DNA from: Helianthus annuus
Lineage: Eukaryota; Streptophyta; Magnoliopsida; Asterales; Asteraceae
DNA: 64,000 bases
Direction of reading: 5' to 3'
Assembly: GCF_002127325.2 (NCBI RefSeq)
Contig: NC_035435.2
Coordinates: 124,057,127 to 124,121,126, forward strand
Position numbers and translations under genes: made by a program. The notes below the pieces were generated by a model. That model was not told where the DNA came from and ran no database searches. It worked only from the letters and a program-made list of their open reading frames with translations. Positions 1 through 11,435 of this stretch are shown piece after piece; positions within the stretch are counted from its first letter, which is position 1, and each line of letters starts with the position of its first letter.

Positions 1-2890
1 CGCAAGGAATACCGAGCCTTTCTGGCCAACATTGTAGTAGCGGAGAAGGAAAAGAAAAAGAAAGTTGAAGTCAAGGACGTTCCAGTGGTTCGTGAATTTC
101 CTCAGGTGTTCCCTGACGATCTTCCCGGACTACCACCGAGTCGTGATATCGACTTTCGTATCGACCTCATTCCTGGAGCAAACCCCGTTGCCAAAGCCCC
201 TTACCGACTCGCACCATCCGAAATGAGGGAACTCTCGAATCAACTCCAGGAATTACTTGAAAAAGGCTTTATTCGCCCAAGCACCTCTCCTTGGGGCGCG
301 CCAGTCCTTTTCGTCAAAAAGAAGGACGGGTCGTTCCGGATGTGCATCGACTATCGGTCATTGAATAAGCTAACCATCAAGAACCGATACCCCTTGCCCA
401 GAATTGACGATTTGTTTGATCAGCTACAAGGTGCAGCATGCTTCTCTAAGATCGATCTACGTTCAGGATATCATCAGCTACGGATTCAAGAGGAAGACAT
501 TCCTAAAACCGCCTTTCGAACCCGTTATGGCCATTACGAATTTGTTGTTATGCCCTTTGGTCTAACCAACGCACCCGCGGTTTTCATGGACCTGATGAAT
601 CGCGTGTGTAAGCCTTACCTTGACCGTTTCGTCATCGTGTTCATCGACGATGTCTTGATTTATTCCAAAACGAAAGCCGAACACGCGCAACATCTACGTT
701 TGGTTCTCGAGTTACTCCAGGGGAACCAACTCTACGCCAAATTCTTCAAGTGCGAGTTCTGGTTGGAGGAAGTTCAATTTCTGGGTCACATCGTGAATAG
801 TCAGGGTATCCATGTCGATCCTGCGAAGATCGAAGCTGTCAAAAGCTGGATTACGCCTAAGAACCCATCAGAAGTTCGTTCTTTTCTCGGACTAGCGGGC
901 TATTATCGACGATTCATTGAAGGATTCTCCAAGATCGCTGTGCCGCTTACCGCTCTTACCCTTATGGACAAGCCTTTTGTGTGGGAAAACGCACAAGAGA
1001 CTGCCTTTCAAACCCTCAAGCATATGTTGTGCAACGCACCGATTCTTACGCTGCCCGACGGAAGCGACAACTTCATTGTCTACTGTGATGCTTCTAACCT
1101 TGGTCTCGGCTGTGTCCTCATGCAGCGAGACAAGGTTATAGCCTACGCATCTCGCCAGCTCAAGATCCACGAGAAGAACTATACAACCCATGACCTCGAG
1201 CTAGGCGCGGTTGTCTTTGCATTGAAGATTTGGCGACACTACCTGTATGGCACTAGGTGTACAATCTACACTGATCACAGGAGTTTACAACACATCTTTA
1301 ATCAGAGAGAGCTTAATATGCGTCAACACCGATGGGTAGAACTTCTCAACGATTACGACTGTGAGATTCGTTATCACCCAGGCAAGGCGAATGTGGTTGC
1401 TGACGCGCTCAGCAGAAAGAGTTACGTGCTCAGTACCCGAAACATCCAAGCCCAGCACAACCTCGAAACCCTTATCCGCGAAGCTCAACATGCTTGCTTT
1501 AACGAACGTACATTGAAGAAAGAGAGGATCTATCATGATGGAGCTCAATTAGTAAGCAAATCCGATGGGATATTCTATTATCTGGACCGAATTTGGATCC
1601 CTAAGCGGACCGACTTACGAAAGATCATCATGAATGAAGCCCACAAGTCCCGATATTCTATTCATCCCGGTGCGGACAAGATGTACCAGGACCTTCGTTA
1701 TAAGTACTGGTGGCCGGGTATGAAACGGGATATCGCTCTTTATGTTAGAAGCTGTTTAACTTGCGCAAGAGTCAAGGCTGAACATCAAAGACCTTCTGGC
1801 TTACTCGAACAACCGCCGATACCTATATGGAAGTGGGAGAGTACAGCTATGGATTTCATAACAAAACTCCCGCCCACGCCATCAGGTCACGACAGTATTT
1901 GGGTCATAGTCGATCGTCTAACGAAATCGGCCCACTTTTTGCCTATACGAGAAGACTACAAGGTGGAGCGACTAGCCCAAATCTACACCGACGAAATCAT
2001 TCGTAATCATGGTATGCCTCGTGACATCATTTCAGACCGTGACGCTCGGTTCACTTCACGATTGTGGGAAACGTTTCAAGCGGCCCTTGGTACGTCGCTT
2101 AATCTGAGTACTGCATTCCATCCTCAAACCGACGGAAAAACTGAAAGAACGATCCGTTACTCTTGAAGACATGCTCCGAGCGTGTGTCATAGATTTTGGT
2201 GGTAGTTAGAACAAACACCTGCCATTGGTGGAATTCTCGTACAATAACAGCTATCATGCCAGCATCCAAATGGCACCTTTCGAAGCTTTGTATGGTAGAA
2301 GATGTCGATCGCCTATTGTGTGGCACGAGATCGGTCACTCACAATTAACCGGTCCCGAGATTCTATAAGAAACGACTGACAAAATCCACCAGATTCGAGA
2401 CAACTTGATGAAAGCTCGGAACAGACAGAAAAGTTACGCCGATAAAAGACGCAAGCCCCTTGAATTTGAAGTTGGTGACTACGTACTCCTAAAGGTATCA
2501 CCTTGGAAGGGTGTAGTCCGATTCGGCAAGAAAGGGAAACTCGCGCCTCGATATGTTGGACCTTTTAGGATTTTGGAAAGAATCGGAAAAGTCGCCTACA
2601 GACTCGAACTACCGGAGGAACTCATTAACGTCCACCCGACTTTCCACGTCTCTAACCTCCGAAAATGCCTTGCTGATCATGATCTAATCGTACCGCTCGA
2701 CGATCTTCAGGTCAACGAAACGTTACACTTCGTGGAAAAGCCTGTCGAAATCATGGATCGCCAAACCAAGCAACTCAGGCGCTCTCGCATCCCGATCGTG
2801 AAGGTCCGATGGAAAGGCAAACGAGGCGCGAAGTTCACTTGGGAACTCGAAAGCGATATGAAGGCCAAGTACCCACAGTTGTTTAAATAA
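1..2890 (+). pseudogene. Ty3-gypsy pol: reverse transcriptase, RNase H, integrase, chromodomain (broken)
   Basis: The reading frame is open from base 1, so the protein starts upstream of the window. RT runs to about 850 with the catalytic FIDD box near 640-655. RNase H lies near 1070-1300 ([16 protein letters not shown] block). The integrase zinc-binding His/Cys segment is near 1640-1790, and the catalytic core near 1840-2150 shows the two Asp motifs ([16 protein letters not shown]) and the Glu of DGKTE. Near 2155 an extra base shifts the frame and gives TGA at 2164. The continuation reads in another frame and carries stops at 2207 (TAG) and 2366 (TAA) before an open stretch 2405-2890. That stretch ends in a chromodomain-like tail (VEIMDR, WELE, YPQLF). 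The element cannot make an intact integrase. Confidence 0.92.
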
Positions 2891-2964
2891 ATAGATCTGA
2901 AGCATCAAATTGGTAAACCACGGCGTTGTGTAGCCTTCGACCTAATTTCGGGACGAAATTCCCT

Positions 2965-2978
2965 AAACAAGGGGAGGC
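2965..2978 (+). other. Polypurine tract of element A
   Basis: The purine-rich AAACAAGGGGAGGC abuts the LTR start at 2979 and would prime plus-strand DNA synthesis. Just upstream is the small inverted block TTTCGGGACGAAA. The same block sits before the PPT in element C (minus strand near 38320) and element B (near 59618), which ties the three elements together. Confidence 0.8.
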
Positions 2979-5749
2979 TGTAACACCCCGTGTTTTCGAA
3001 TGTCAAAGTCAAAGTCCAAGTCAACTTTGACTTTCTTTGACTGTAGATAGTCTATTTTATGTTTTAGTTGTATTATGTGGAGTAAGTGTTGTAATTAGCA
3101 AGAATCGAAGTAATCGAATGTTTTTTAACGCAAACCGATCTACGACTGTGAATGATAGGAAGTATCAATGCGATAAAGTTAACTAATCAGTAATCAAGCC
3201 GATCTAACAATCAATCGAACTCGAGACTCGAATTATGCGAATTTTTGGTATTGTTATACGTGTGTGTGTGCCTTATGTGTTACTTGTGCGTGTTTACCTT
3301 ATGTTTGGTGTGGTATTCAAGCAAATCAATCGAAAATCGAATCGAAACTCGAAAAGCAATCGAACTCAATCGAAACCGACATCGAAACGTGACTTATAGA
3401 AGATTGTATGTTAGATATAGTAGTTGAGACTGAAAGTAATTTGACTAGGAACTCTATCGTATTCGTATCATCGTCCATCGAAATCGAAACGTCGGAAATC
3501 GGCACGAAATACTCAAAGTGTGTCGCGGATCGAACAGGAGGCATCCTGATCGAACAGGCCAGCCGATCGGCTAGCATCTTGCCAGCCGATCGAGCAGCCC
3601 ATTCGATCGGAGCTCCTGGCCGATCGGCTGCCACTTTCCCCTTTTGGAAGCCTATAAATAGGGTTGTCCTTGTCTTCATTTCCACTTTTGGAAAGTTCTG
3701 ACCGGCCAGCTCCTATTCTTCACCTTTTCTCAGATTTCTCTCAACTCCGGTAAGTTTTCACTCTAATTCTTGTACGTTTTTTATCATTACTTGATTCTAC
3801 ACCTTTCTATCTTTCAAAACTTGGATTCTAACCGTGAAATCACCAAGATCTAAGTGTTCTTGGGTGATGTCATCATGGTGTTCTTGAAGAACATCAAACT
3901 TTGGCCTCATCCAACCATGAATAGCTTAGATCTAACCGATTTCCACATAAACAAGTTAAGATCTATCAAAGATCTAAACATCCACAAGTTGTGAAGGACT
4001 GAAAGAAGGAATCCCAACTTTCTTTCAACTCTTTTACACTCAACGCTTTCAAAACCGGTAGAAACGGAGCCTGAGCCAACCCATCGATCGTTCCAATGGT
4101 TGGACGGTTCAAGATTCGGGTTCTATTTACGAGGTTCACCGACAATGGGTTAAACTCCAAACCGACGTTCCGAACCGCTCAACGGACGGACTTGGGTGAT
4201 TCCTGTCCAAGCCAAAGGAACAAGTAGGGACGGAGGTTATCATAGTTCAACTCGTTGTCCAGGTACCTTGAAAGAATGATAAGTAACCGAACAGCCAAGT
4301 GTTAGACAAAAGGCCAACCAGGTCAGAGATGTTGGCCGAACAGCTAGGCTGTTCGAACAGCCCAGCCGATCGGACATACCAGCCGATCGACCGGGCCAGC
4401 CGGTCGGCTAGCACATGGTCTCACACTTTTAAAATTTCATGAAGCATAGTATTGAGGAAGAGATGTTCGATCGAACTGCGTTAGGTAAACATTACTCTTC
4501 GGATCATGAGATACTACTCTTCAACACTTGATCGTTTTCACAACTCGTTCGTAGTGAGAATGCCAGCCGATCGAACAGACTGTTCGATCGAGTGACATTC
4601 TGTTGAGGACCACTTCTGAAGTTCCTAGCCGATCGAGTGAGCTAGCCGATCGAGTGAGCTAGCCGATCGAACGAACCGTTCGATCGACCGACTTGAAAGG
4701 TAAGAACACTTCAGTGTTCTCATATACTACAACGAAAACTTCAAAAGCTTAAATCCTCAAACACAAACACACCAGAGGAAGAAACAATCCACTCGAATGG
4801 CCCAGCCGATCGAGCCAACCGGCCGATCGAACAGGACTGTTCACGGACCTACCAGCCGATCGAACAGCCCGTTCGATCGAACATGTCGTTCGATCGACCA
4901 GCCTATTCGATCCATTCACACTTGTCTTATTTTCCACGTTACTCATTGTTGTGCTATCGAACTATTCAGGCTAATCTTACTCTCAGCGCTCCCTTCAATC
5001 CATAATCAATCACTGTGAGTATACTCGATCCCTTTTTGCTTTTAGCACTTTTGGGTGTTACATACGTTACCTATCAAATCACAATCAAACACAAACTAAT
5101 TGAATGCTAACCGATTGCATGTGCTACTTGACTAAATGAATGCTGTTTATTATGTTTACACGTGGAATGCTATCTACCTGCCTTAGCAACGTAGTACTAT
5201 AGTTTGGACTCAGCACCCGTTCATACGGGGGTTGTTAAGGACAATTACTTGCATGGATTACGGTGGTAATCATGTATTGCGACCGTCTCGGACGGTCAAC
5301 CCGCAGTCGTTGGTATCGATGGTCCCATGTCGATAATTAACATGCATCGTTTTCCTCTGTGTACGTGCCTGGTTATGCGTAAACTATTCGAATTCTATAT
5401 GCTATTATCAAACTTGTGTGCTCACCTTTACATTTCATGTATTGACTTTATTTTAACGTATTTGACAGGTGCTTAAGTTGCTAGGATGCTTAGGCGCGTG
5501 GTGATGAAATCGAGGCTAGGGAGTCTAGAAATAATGAACAATTGTCTGTAATAATAATTGAATCTGAGTTGTCGGAACGGAATTATTTGCCTAGTTGCTT
5601 TCTATGATAACTTGTTTATTTATTTGGGATACGGTATGGGACGTATCATTTAAACTGAATTTATATAATAGTTGTTGTGGAAACTTCTGGACAATCTGTT
5701 TCGCTCAGTGCCGCGCCCCGATGATTCCGCCATCGGTTGGGGTGTGACA
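2979..5749 (+). repeat. 3' LTR of element A
   Basis: This 2771-bp LTR is bounded by TG...CA with extended inverted ends. A TATA box (TATAAATA, 3653-3660) places the promoter about 670 bp in, and a pyrimidine-rich stretch with a GTAAGT-like site follows. I count 19 copies of the palindrome CGATCG, clustered at 3550-3640 and 4340-4920, where about 0.7 are expected by chance. They sit in repeated words such as AGCCGATCGAACAG. Open frames on both strands here (for example 3326-3701) come from this repetitive composition and are not genes. Confidence 0.9.
3653..3660 (+). promoter_or_regulatory. TATA box of element A LTR
   Basis: TATAAATA follows a CCTTTTGGAAGCC context and is conserved at the equivalent place in element C (minus strand, 37604-37612) and element B (31661-31668 and 60200-60207). 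It marks the likely U3/R border of this LTR class. Confidence 0.7.
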
Positions 5750-6311
5750 TAAGATCTATGTTATCATCTCTTAGTTTTTGGAATGATTATTGAGACTTAA
5801 TTCTTTGTATTTTGTATGAATATTAGGGTTAGGGTTCTTACGCATCTTCCATATCCATGTATATATCGATGAAACCTTTTTTTATAGAAACCCTACATTC
5901 GATCTTGTTTATTGTGTGTTCAACAGGCGGATTGTTTTTCCAATGATCTTGGTAAGCTTTATATCTATCATGGTCAGGTTAGCAATCCTTCGATGGTGTT
6001 TGAAGACAATAATGATAATCAGGTATTGTTCTTTACTATGGTTATTGAAAAATTTCCGATTTTTTTTAATTGATGGGTTTATTTCCGAATCCATGGAAGT
6101 CTCTTATTGATTCAGAATAAAATGAACCAAAAACTGCAAATCCAGATCTGGATTCAAAGTATTTTGTTATTAATTGATTGGTTTAGGTTTTTATTTTCAT
6201 TCTAGATGGAGGTAAACAAAGGAAATTCTAAAATTTTTAGTTTTTTCATGACTAGTTACAAGATTAGTCGGCCTTAAATTGTATAATGTGTATTGTGTAT
6301 CCATATTTTAG

Positions 6312-6397
6312 ATGATGAAGTCATATATATGGCTTCAAACTGCTGATGGATCGATTCAACAAGTGAAACAAGAGGTTGCCAGTTTGGTTGGTTTTGG
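6312..6397 (+). pseudogene. SKP1-like exon fragment (ASK20/21 type)
   Basis: Translation gives MMKSYIWLQTADGSIQQVKQ and a few more residues. This matches my memory of the start of the SKP1 domain in plant SKP1-like 20/21 proteins (MKSYIWLQTADGSIQQVEQE). SKP1 proteins bridge cullin 1 and F-box proteins in SCF ubiquitin ligases. Only about 28 codons remain; a GT donor-like GTATGT follows at about 6397. The rest of the roughly 350-residue protein is missing, so this is an isolated exon and not a gene. Confidence 0.75.
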
Positions 6398-7119
6398 TAT
6401 GTAAGGATTGATAATTGATATATATTTTGAGAAACATGTATTGTTTTGATGAAGCATGCAAATCGAGATATTACATTCATATGGGTGTCACAATGACATA
6501 TGTCAACCAAAATGTAACCTTAAGGATCTACTAAGCATGAAATAACTAATCATGTTTTAAGGAATGCAAAAAATTAAGATTATGACCAGCATTTGTTACA
6601 TCACCAAAATCAAACAAGGACTCATTATTGTTTTTGGTGATTTTGTTAATAATATTAGGATGTAAAACAGTCAAATCATTTATTAGATATTCAAGACCGA
6701 CATACTAAAATCTTCGATAAAGTAGTACAAATAGTTTGTATATACGACAATCCTTTTTATATTCTTTTTTGTGTATTTAAAAAATTACCACCTTTGTTGT
6801 GTGCTTATGACAGGTCGAAGAAGTGGATCATGATGGAACTATGTTTCCCTCTACATGTATCCATACCGATTAAGTGAAGGTTTAAGCGGTGTATTACGAC
6901 TCGAGAAGTCAAAACGAACGAAGATGTTGTGACGAAGGTAATTTAGAAACTCATTTTTATGATTTCACTAACATATGTAAAAAGGTGTTGAGCATACTAA
7001 AAAGATACATCCAAAGACACCTCTCTTAAAATAATAGTTTATATTGATTTTCAATCTTACCATTTGATATTCATTTGTCAAGTTCAACTAAAAAAACAGG
7101 CATAATGCTTTACCATACA

Positions 7120-7332
7120 GATGGCCCTTTTCTATAAAGATTGTCATCATACAGTTTCAAAAGGTGTGGCCTAAAAAGTGATGAAACTTGCAAATCTGAA
7201 GTTGATGGAAAAGAGTTTTTTTATGATGAAAGGAGGAATTTGTTTACTGTTGGTGCACTTCCACAAAACAATCTCGAGTTCATTGTTGTACTTGATAGTG
7301 TGAATTCCAGCAGGCACATTCTGAATATTTAG
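7120..7332 (+). pseudogene. Argonaute (AGO4-clade) fragment, N domain to linker
   Basis: The clear part (7181-7320) reads ETCKSEVDGKEFFYDERRN, then LFTVGALPQNNLEFIVVLDS and NSSR. This follows the AGO4/6/9 segment HETY.SEL.GK.FAYD..K.LFTVG.LP.NK.EF.VVLE closely. A KGV and a KV remnant of the preceding KGVGRKV motif lie just upstream (7160-7178), with an in-frame stop and a shift between them. AGO4-clade proteins bind 24-nt siRNA and guide RNA-directed DNA methylation. The PAZ, MID and PIWI domains are absent, so no slicer can be made. Same strand as the neighbouring SKP1 and leishmanolysin pieces. Confidence 0.75.
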
Positions 7333-7744
7333 AAACAATGCTATGGGATTGTAATATAAATGAATTTGCTATCGATTTTAACTATTACGTGTTTGAATAT
7401 TCATAAATGCAAGCCTGATAACGACACTCACAAGAAAAGAATGCATTACAACAATATGGTTGTTGTGGATATCCTTATATTAGACCAGTGGCTCTTCATC
7501 TTTGATCGGGTCGTATCACAACCCTACATTTCGTGGTATATCGAAACTGTAATCATGTTTAATTTCATGTTTGTACTAGCTATGATTAGTTTTAAGTGTG
7601 TTTTAGTAGGTTGATTATGCTTTTGATTATCTATTTAGTTTGAGTTTAAATAATTAGACTTGGAAGTTGATGATTGTATTTGCTGAATGAAAACTGATAA
7701 TTGTGATAAGTTTCTTTTGCATTTGTGTGAATGATTTGCAACAA

Positions 7745-7902
7745 GGGCCATCTGATTTGCCCTGTCTCATCATGAACTTTGTGGTGTGAACCCTGCTCTC
7801 ATGTCCAATCAGTGCCCCAACTCATGCAACTCAAAAGGCGATGATTATATTGATGGAAAGTGTGTTTGCTTTCTTAGACTTGATGACCATGATTGTAGCA
7901 TA
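7745..7902 (+). pseudogene. Leishmanolysin-like (M8) peptidase fragment, Cys-rich C-terminal exon
   Basis: Two frames join across a one-base shift near 7762. The first gives HLICP; the second gives HHELCGVNPALMSNQCPNSC and then DGKCVCFLRLDDHDCS. Plant leishmanolysin-like metallopeptidases carry ELICP..HELC...P......QCPNSC...G.C.DGKC.CFLGF.GHDCS at the boundary from protease to EGF-like repeats. The order and cysteine spacing agree. A GTAGG donor-like site follows at 7902. The HExxH catalytic exon is not here. Given the frameshift and the isolated exon, it is a fragment. Confidence 0.75.
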
Positions 7903-8444
7903 GGTAGGATCTTCTTGCAATTTTGTTCACTAAAATATCATATAATATTGTTAAAGTTTCTTTAAGAGCTTTGAAGGTAATAAAATAAACTAAGTTATCG
8001 TTATTTTAGTCAAATTTATTTTCTTATATGTGTATTATATGTAATTACTTTATTTGTCTTGTGCTGTCAGTTTTTTGTTCCTTTTGTTTTACAATTCTAC
8101 AACATTACCTTATGTCTTTAAAGTGGAAAAGAGAAAAAAAAAAATTTAACAAATGGTACTTTGAAAACCAATCTTTGTGAGAATATAATGTAGTTTTTCT
8201 ACATGTAACAATTCTCAAAAGCAAAATCACTATAGCAAAGCAAAGTGATTTGGTATTTTTTTTTTTTTTTTCCAACGTGATTTGCTATTTTGTTTTTCAC
8301 TTTTTTCTTTTTTATTTTAACCCTCTTAAAGTGCTTATTTTTATGTGTTTTTCCAGTTGTTTTATATTTTGTCAAAACATTTTTGTACTTATTTTTATGT
8401 ATGTTTTTAGTTGTTTTACATTTTGTCATATATGATATGTTTTC

Positions 8445-8945
8445 AATAGGTGGTATAAATTCGAGTTACTTTACGTTTTAAGACTGTCACGCACAGTACT
8501 ACTCTTTTAACATAAAAAAAACATTATAATCTTACGTACTTTTTTTAAGTATGTGACGGTATAGATCCAAGTTAGTTTATGTTTTGACGTAAATGTTCTA
8601 CGTTTTGTCATAAATTTTGTTCGAGAACGAGTAAGGTCAAATATAATATGTTTTCACTTGGTGGTATATAAGTTCGACTTACTGTACGTTTCAACGCCAT
8701 GGCAACTAACGATACCATTCTTTAACTTAAAAAAATATTTGCTTACGTATTTTTTTAAAATATTTTTCGGTATAAATCTAAGTTGGTTTACGTTTTAACG
8801 TAAATTTTTCTCGAAAATGAGTCATGTCAAATATAATATATTTTCATACTTATTTTATGTATATATGTTTTTAGTTGGTCTACCCTTTGAGATAAGTTTT
8901 GTTCAGAAACGAGTCAGGTCAAATATTTAACGATATAAATTCGAG
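8445..8945 (+). repeat. Diverged tandem repeat, unit about 220 bp
   Basis: Related blocks recur: GGTATAAATTCGAGTTACTTT at about 8453, again as GGTATAGATCCAAGTTAG near 8559, GGTATATAAGTTCGACTTAC near 8662, GGTATAAATCTAAGTTGG near 8769 and a last partial copy near 8938. Each carries TACGTTTT and GTCAAATATAATAT words. The pattern looks like two to three copies of a longer unit made of two half-units. No coding potential. Confidence 0.55.
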
Positions 8946-9355
8946 GAGTAAATTGTTATTTTAGTCACTGAGTTTTTGTTCAAATTGCCATTTTAGTCCA
9001 AATAGTTTTTTTCTCCTCTGGGTCTCTAACTTTTCATTTTTCTTGTCATTTTGATCACATTGCCTAACTTAGTCTAAAACCAGGTTACAATCAGGGGTAT
9101 TTTTGGTATTAAATTATTATGAGGTTTATAAATTATGTTGTAAACTACCCCTGGTGATCACTACACAACAGTTATGCCAAAAATACCCCTGGTTTTAACC
9201 AGATTTTTAGACTGAGTTAGGCAATGTGATCAAAATGGCAAGAAAATTGAAAAGTCAGGGACCCAGAGGAGAAAAAGAAACTATTTGCACTAAAATGACA
9301 ATTTGAACAAAACCTCAGGTACTAAAATGACAATTTGGACCAAACCTCAACCTCA
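8946..9355. mobile_element. Fold-back MITE-like element
   Basis: The left arm (CAAATTGCCATTTTAGTCC ... GGGTCTCTAACTTTTCA ... TTTTGATCACATTGCCTAAC) is the reverse complement, with scattered changes, of the right arm ending near 9355. Arms are about 180-190 bp each around a short centre, so the whole element folds into one long hairpin. It has no coding capacity. The terminal word resembles those of the fold-backs at 14098 and 22262. Confidence 0.75.
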
Positions 9356-9401
9356 TGTTTAAAATTCTAGCTAAATTATAAACTGATTAGACAAAACGTA
9401 G

Positions 9402-11435
9402 TGGGGCGGTATGCCCACACTTAGCGCCGTATGGCGCCCATCAACACCGTCACGAAGGGCGGTATGTTTCAAAATTTTTTAATGGCGCGATATGGATAGC
9501 GACGTTATTGATTGAATTTGTTTGTTTTTGACCGTTGGTAAACGGTTATTTATATAAAAAAAAAATCAATTTTTTTCAAACTTTCATTTAAATAATACCC
9601 CCTTTCCTATATTTTTACCACACACACTCAAACACTCGTTCTCTCTACCAATTTTTTAGAAATCCTTAAATATTTTATACAATGCATCCATTCAACCGTG
9701 GCTTCATTCCTCCGAGATCAAGTGCGGACCCAAACCAAAGTGGTAATACTACTCGCCCCGTGTCGCCGGTTCCCACTCGACCCAACCCTTTCGGCTTCGG
9801 TTTTCTCGATTACAATCAACAAAATCCCGGGTTCATGAATCTTTTGAACCAACCGCTATCATGAGACCCGAATCTCTACGGGTGGAACCCGAATCAAAAC
9901 ACCGATGGAATGGGGTCGTCTCAAGCGTTCGGGTCGGCTCAAGCTTTCGGCTCCCCACTACACGAACCCGATGTTGTTCCGGAAACACAACCCGAAGTAG
10001 CGGAGACGCAAAAAGGAAAAGGAAAAAGGAAAAGGAAAACGGCCACATAAAAAGAAAGTGGAAACCACCACCCGAGCGAAAAAAAATGTGATACCGTGGG
10101 AGTCAGATGAGGAGTATGCGTTAATCCTGCTTACATCGATGTGTCGCAGGACCCTGTCATAGGTATATTTTTTAAATTTCTTTATTTTTTTGCTGTTTTT
10201 CCATTTTTTTGTGTTTTTTCCGGTTTTTTTTTCTGTTTTTTACAGCTTTTTAAATTATTTTCTGTTTTTATTTATTTTTCAGTTTATATATTCTGTTTCT
10301 AATTATTTTTCTATTTTTATTTATTTTCAGTTTTTTAATTAATTTTCTGTTTTTTTTTATTTTCAGTTTTTTTAATTAATTTTCTGTTTTTATAAATTCT
10401 ATTTTTATTTGAGTTTTTTTTTTTAATTTTAGACTAATTAATTATATCTTTTTTTTTGTAGCAAACAATCAAAATAAATCAGTTTTTTGGGGCCGAATAC
10501 GAGAGCTTTTTTTCGATCTCATGGGTAAAGGAGACGAATATCGCCCACCGGACTCTATATAGGGCAAGTGGACCGATATAAACAAAAAATGCACGAACTT
10601 TCAAACCGTGTGCCAACGCACTTTTGCCGGATGGAAAAGTGGAAGCAAGGACGAGGACATTACGCAAGCGGCGTTGATCGAGTATACAGATGGTAATGGC
10701 CATTTCCCGTACATGAGGTGTTGGCAAATCCTTCGCCATAGCCCCAAATGGGCCAACATCTCAACTCCGAGTGGTCGGTCGGAAAATAAACGGCTGTCAA
10801 ATAGGTCCAAAACAAACGAGTCGGGTGAACCCGAAACGCCAACCTCCGACGATCGAAACACCGAGGTGAACGAGGATATTCCGGATGACGAGCCGGTGGA
10901 AGAACTACCAAGACCGCCCGGAAGAAGTAGGCGGGCGAAAAAGCCCGAGTCGTCGTCGATGGGAACGGAAATGAGTAACGCATTTTCGGAGATAAACAAG
11001 CGACTTCAAGACATACACGAACTCGGTACTAAACGTATGGAGGAGAACCGCGAAGTTACGGAGATTATGCGGGATAGACAATGGGCTCACGACTTTGACT
11101 TCTACTCGAAACCGTACGACCACTTAACGGGAAAAGCTTTGAAAATGGCGTTGGCACAAAAGAAGCGGATTGAAAAAAAATATATCCTTTGATTGTGTTT
11201 TTTTATTCTAGTTTAATGTTTTTTTTTATTCTAGTTTAATATTTTTTTTATTGTACTCTTTTTTTTATTTAATAAAATGAATTTTAATTTTAAAAAACTT
11301 AGAAATTAATTAAAAACTAAAAATTAAAATAACGAGTAATGATAAAAAAGGGGTTTTATGACTATGGCCTCAACTTGCATAACGGTCCATAAAGCCCTGT
11401 AATAATATGACATGTCATATGTCATATAACGCCCT
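9402..11435 (+). mobile_element. Probable PIF/Harbinger-type element carrying only ORF1
   Basis: The ORF1-like pseudogene at 9682-11192 is flanked on the left by GGGCGGTATG (near 9405 and again near 9459) and on the right by a sequence whose complement reads AGGGCGTTATA (near 11427-11437). These are weak candidates for terminal inverted repeats. No DDE transposase (ORF2) lies between them, so the copy would be non-autonomous. The boundaries are tentative. Confidence 0.4.
9682..11192 (+). pseudogene. Harbinger ORF1 / Myb-SANT-like protein with NAM-associated C-terminal domain (broken)
   Basis: Exon 1 starts at ATG 9682 with a Pro/Asn/Phe/Gly-rich N terminus (MHPFNRGFIPPRSS) and runs to about 10161, followed by a T-rich intron with GT at about 10162 and AG before 10463. 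Exon 2 has the trihelix/SANT-like core FWGRIRELFFDLMGKGDEYR, then KWTDINKKCTNF, DITQAALIEY and FPYMRCWQILRHSPKW. A charged linker (PPGRSRRAKKPESSS) and a coiled tail ending KKRIEKKYIL follow. This is the architecture of PIF/Harbinger ORF1 proteins, often annotated as NAM-associated. In-frame stops at 9862, about 10048 and near 10558 (TAG) show it is dead. The uninterrupted part is 10608-11192. Confidence 0.75.

Larger units (their letters stand above)
1..5749 (+). mobile_element. Element A: 3' part of a Ty3-gypsy chromovirus
   Basis: This is the right-hand part of an LTR retrotransposon whose 5' LTR and gag lie left of the window. In order it shows a pol frame (1-2890), a polypurine tract (2965-2978) and one complete 3' LTR (2979-5749). 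The LTR begins TGTAACACCCC and ends GGGGTGTGACA, a near inverted repeat. The order RT, RNase H, integrase and a C-terminal chromodomain-like tail is that of Ty3-gypsy chromoviruses; Tekay/Del is the closest lineage I recall. The 5 bases after the LTR are TAAGA, but the partner duplication is outside the window. Element C at 35511-50496 belongs to the same family. Confidence 0.9.
5750..8950 (+). other. Block of captured or relocated host gene fragments
   Basis: This stretch has no intact gene. It contains three short exon-like pieces of unrelated plant genes, all on the plus strand and separated by AT-rich intron-like DNA: SKP1-like (6312-6397), AGO4-clade (about 7120-7332) and leishmanolysin-like (7745-7902). 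Such mixtures are typical of gene capture by Helitrons or Pack-MULEs. I did not find convincing ends for either, so the carrier is unknown. The DNA from 5750 to 6300 and from 7910 to 8440 shows nothing else I recognise. Confidence 0.55.

Noticed and set aside
1..2890. Integrated plant pararetrovirus
   Set aside because: The domain order RT-RNase H-integrase-chromodomain followed by an LTR is that of a Ty3-gypsy retrotransposon; pararetroviruses lack integrase and LTRs.
3326..3701. Overlapping open frames of about 100 codons on both strands in the element A LTR, and similar ones near 31422-31679, 32426-32923 and 59821-60230
   Set aside because: They arise from repeated CGATCG-containing words that avoid stops in several frames; they differ between LTR copies and match no protein family.
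6312..7902. Functional SKP1, Argonaute or leishmanolysin genes
   Set aside because: Only single exon pieces remain, with frameshifts or stops and most domains absent.
8199..8481. Phe-rich or Lys-rich open frames around 8250
   Set aside because: They are products of T-rich low-complexity DNA, open on both strands, without a family match.
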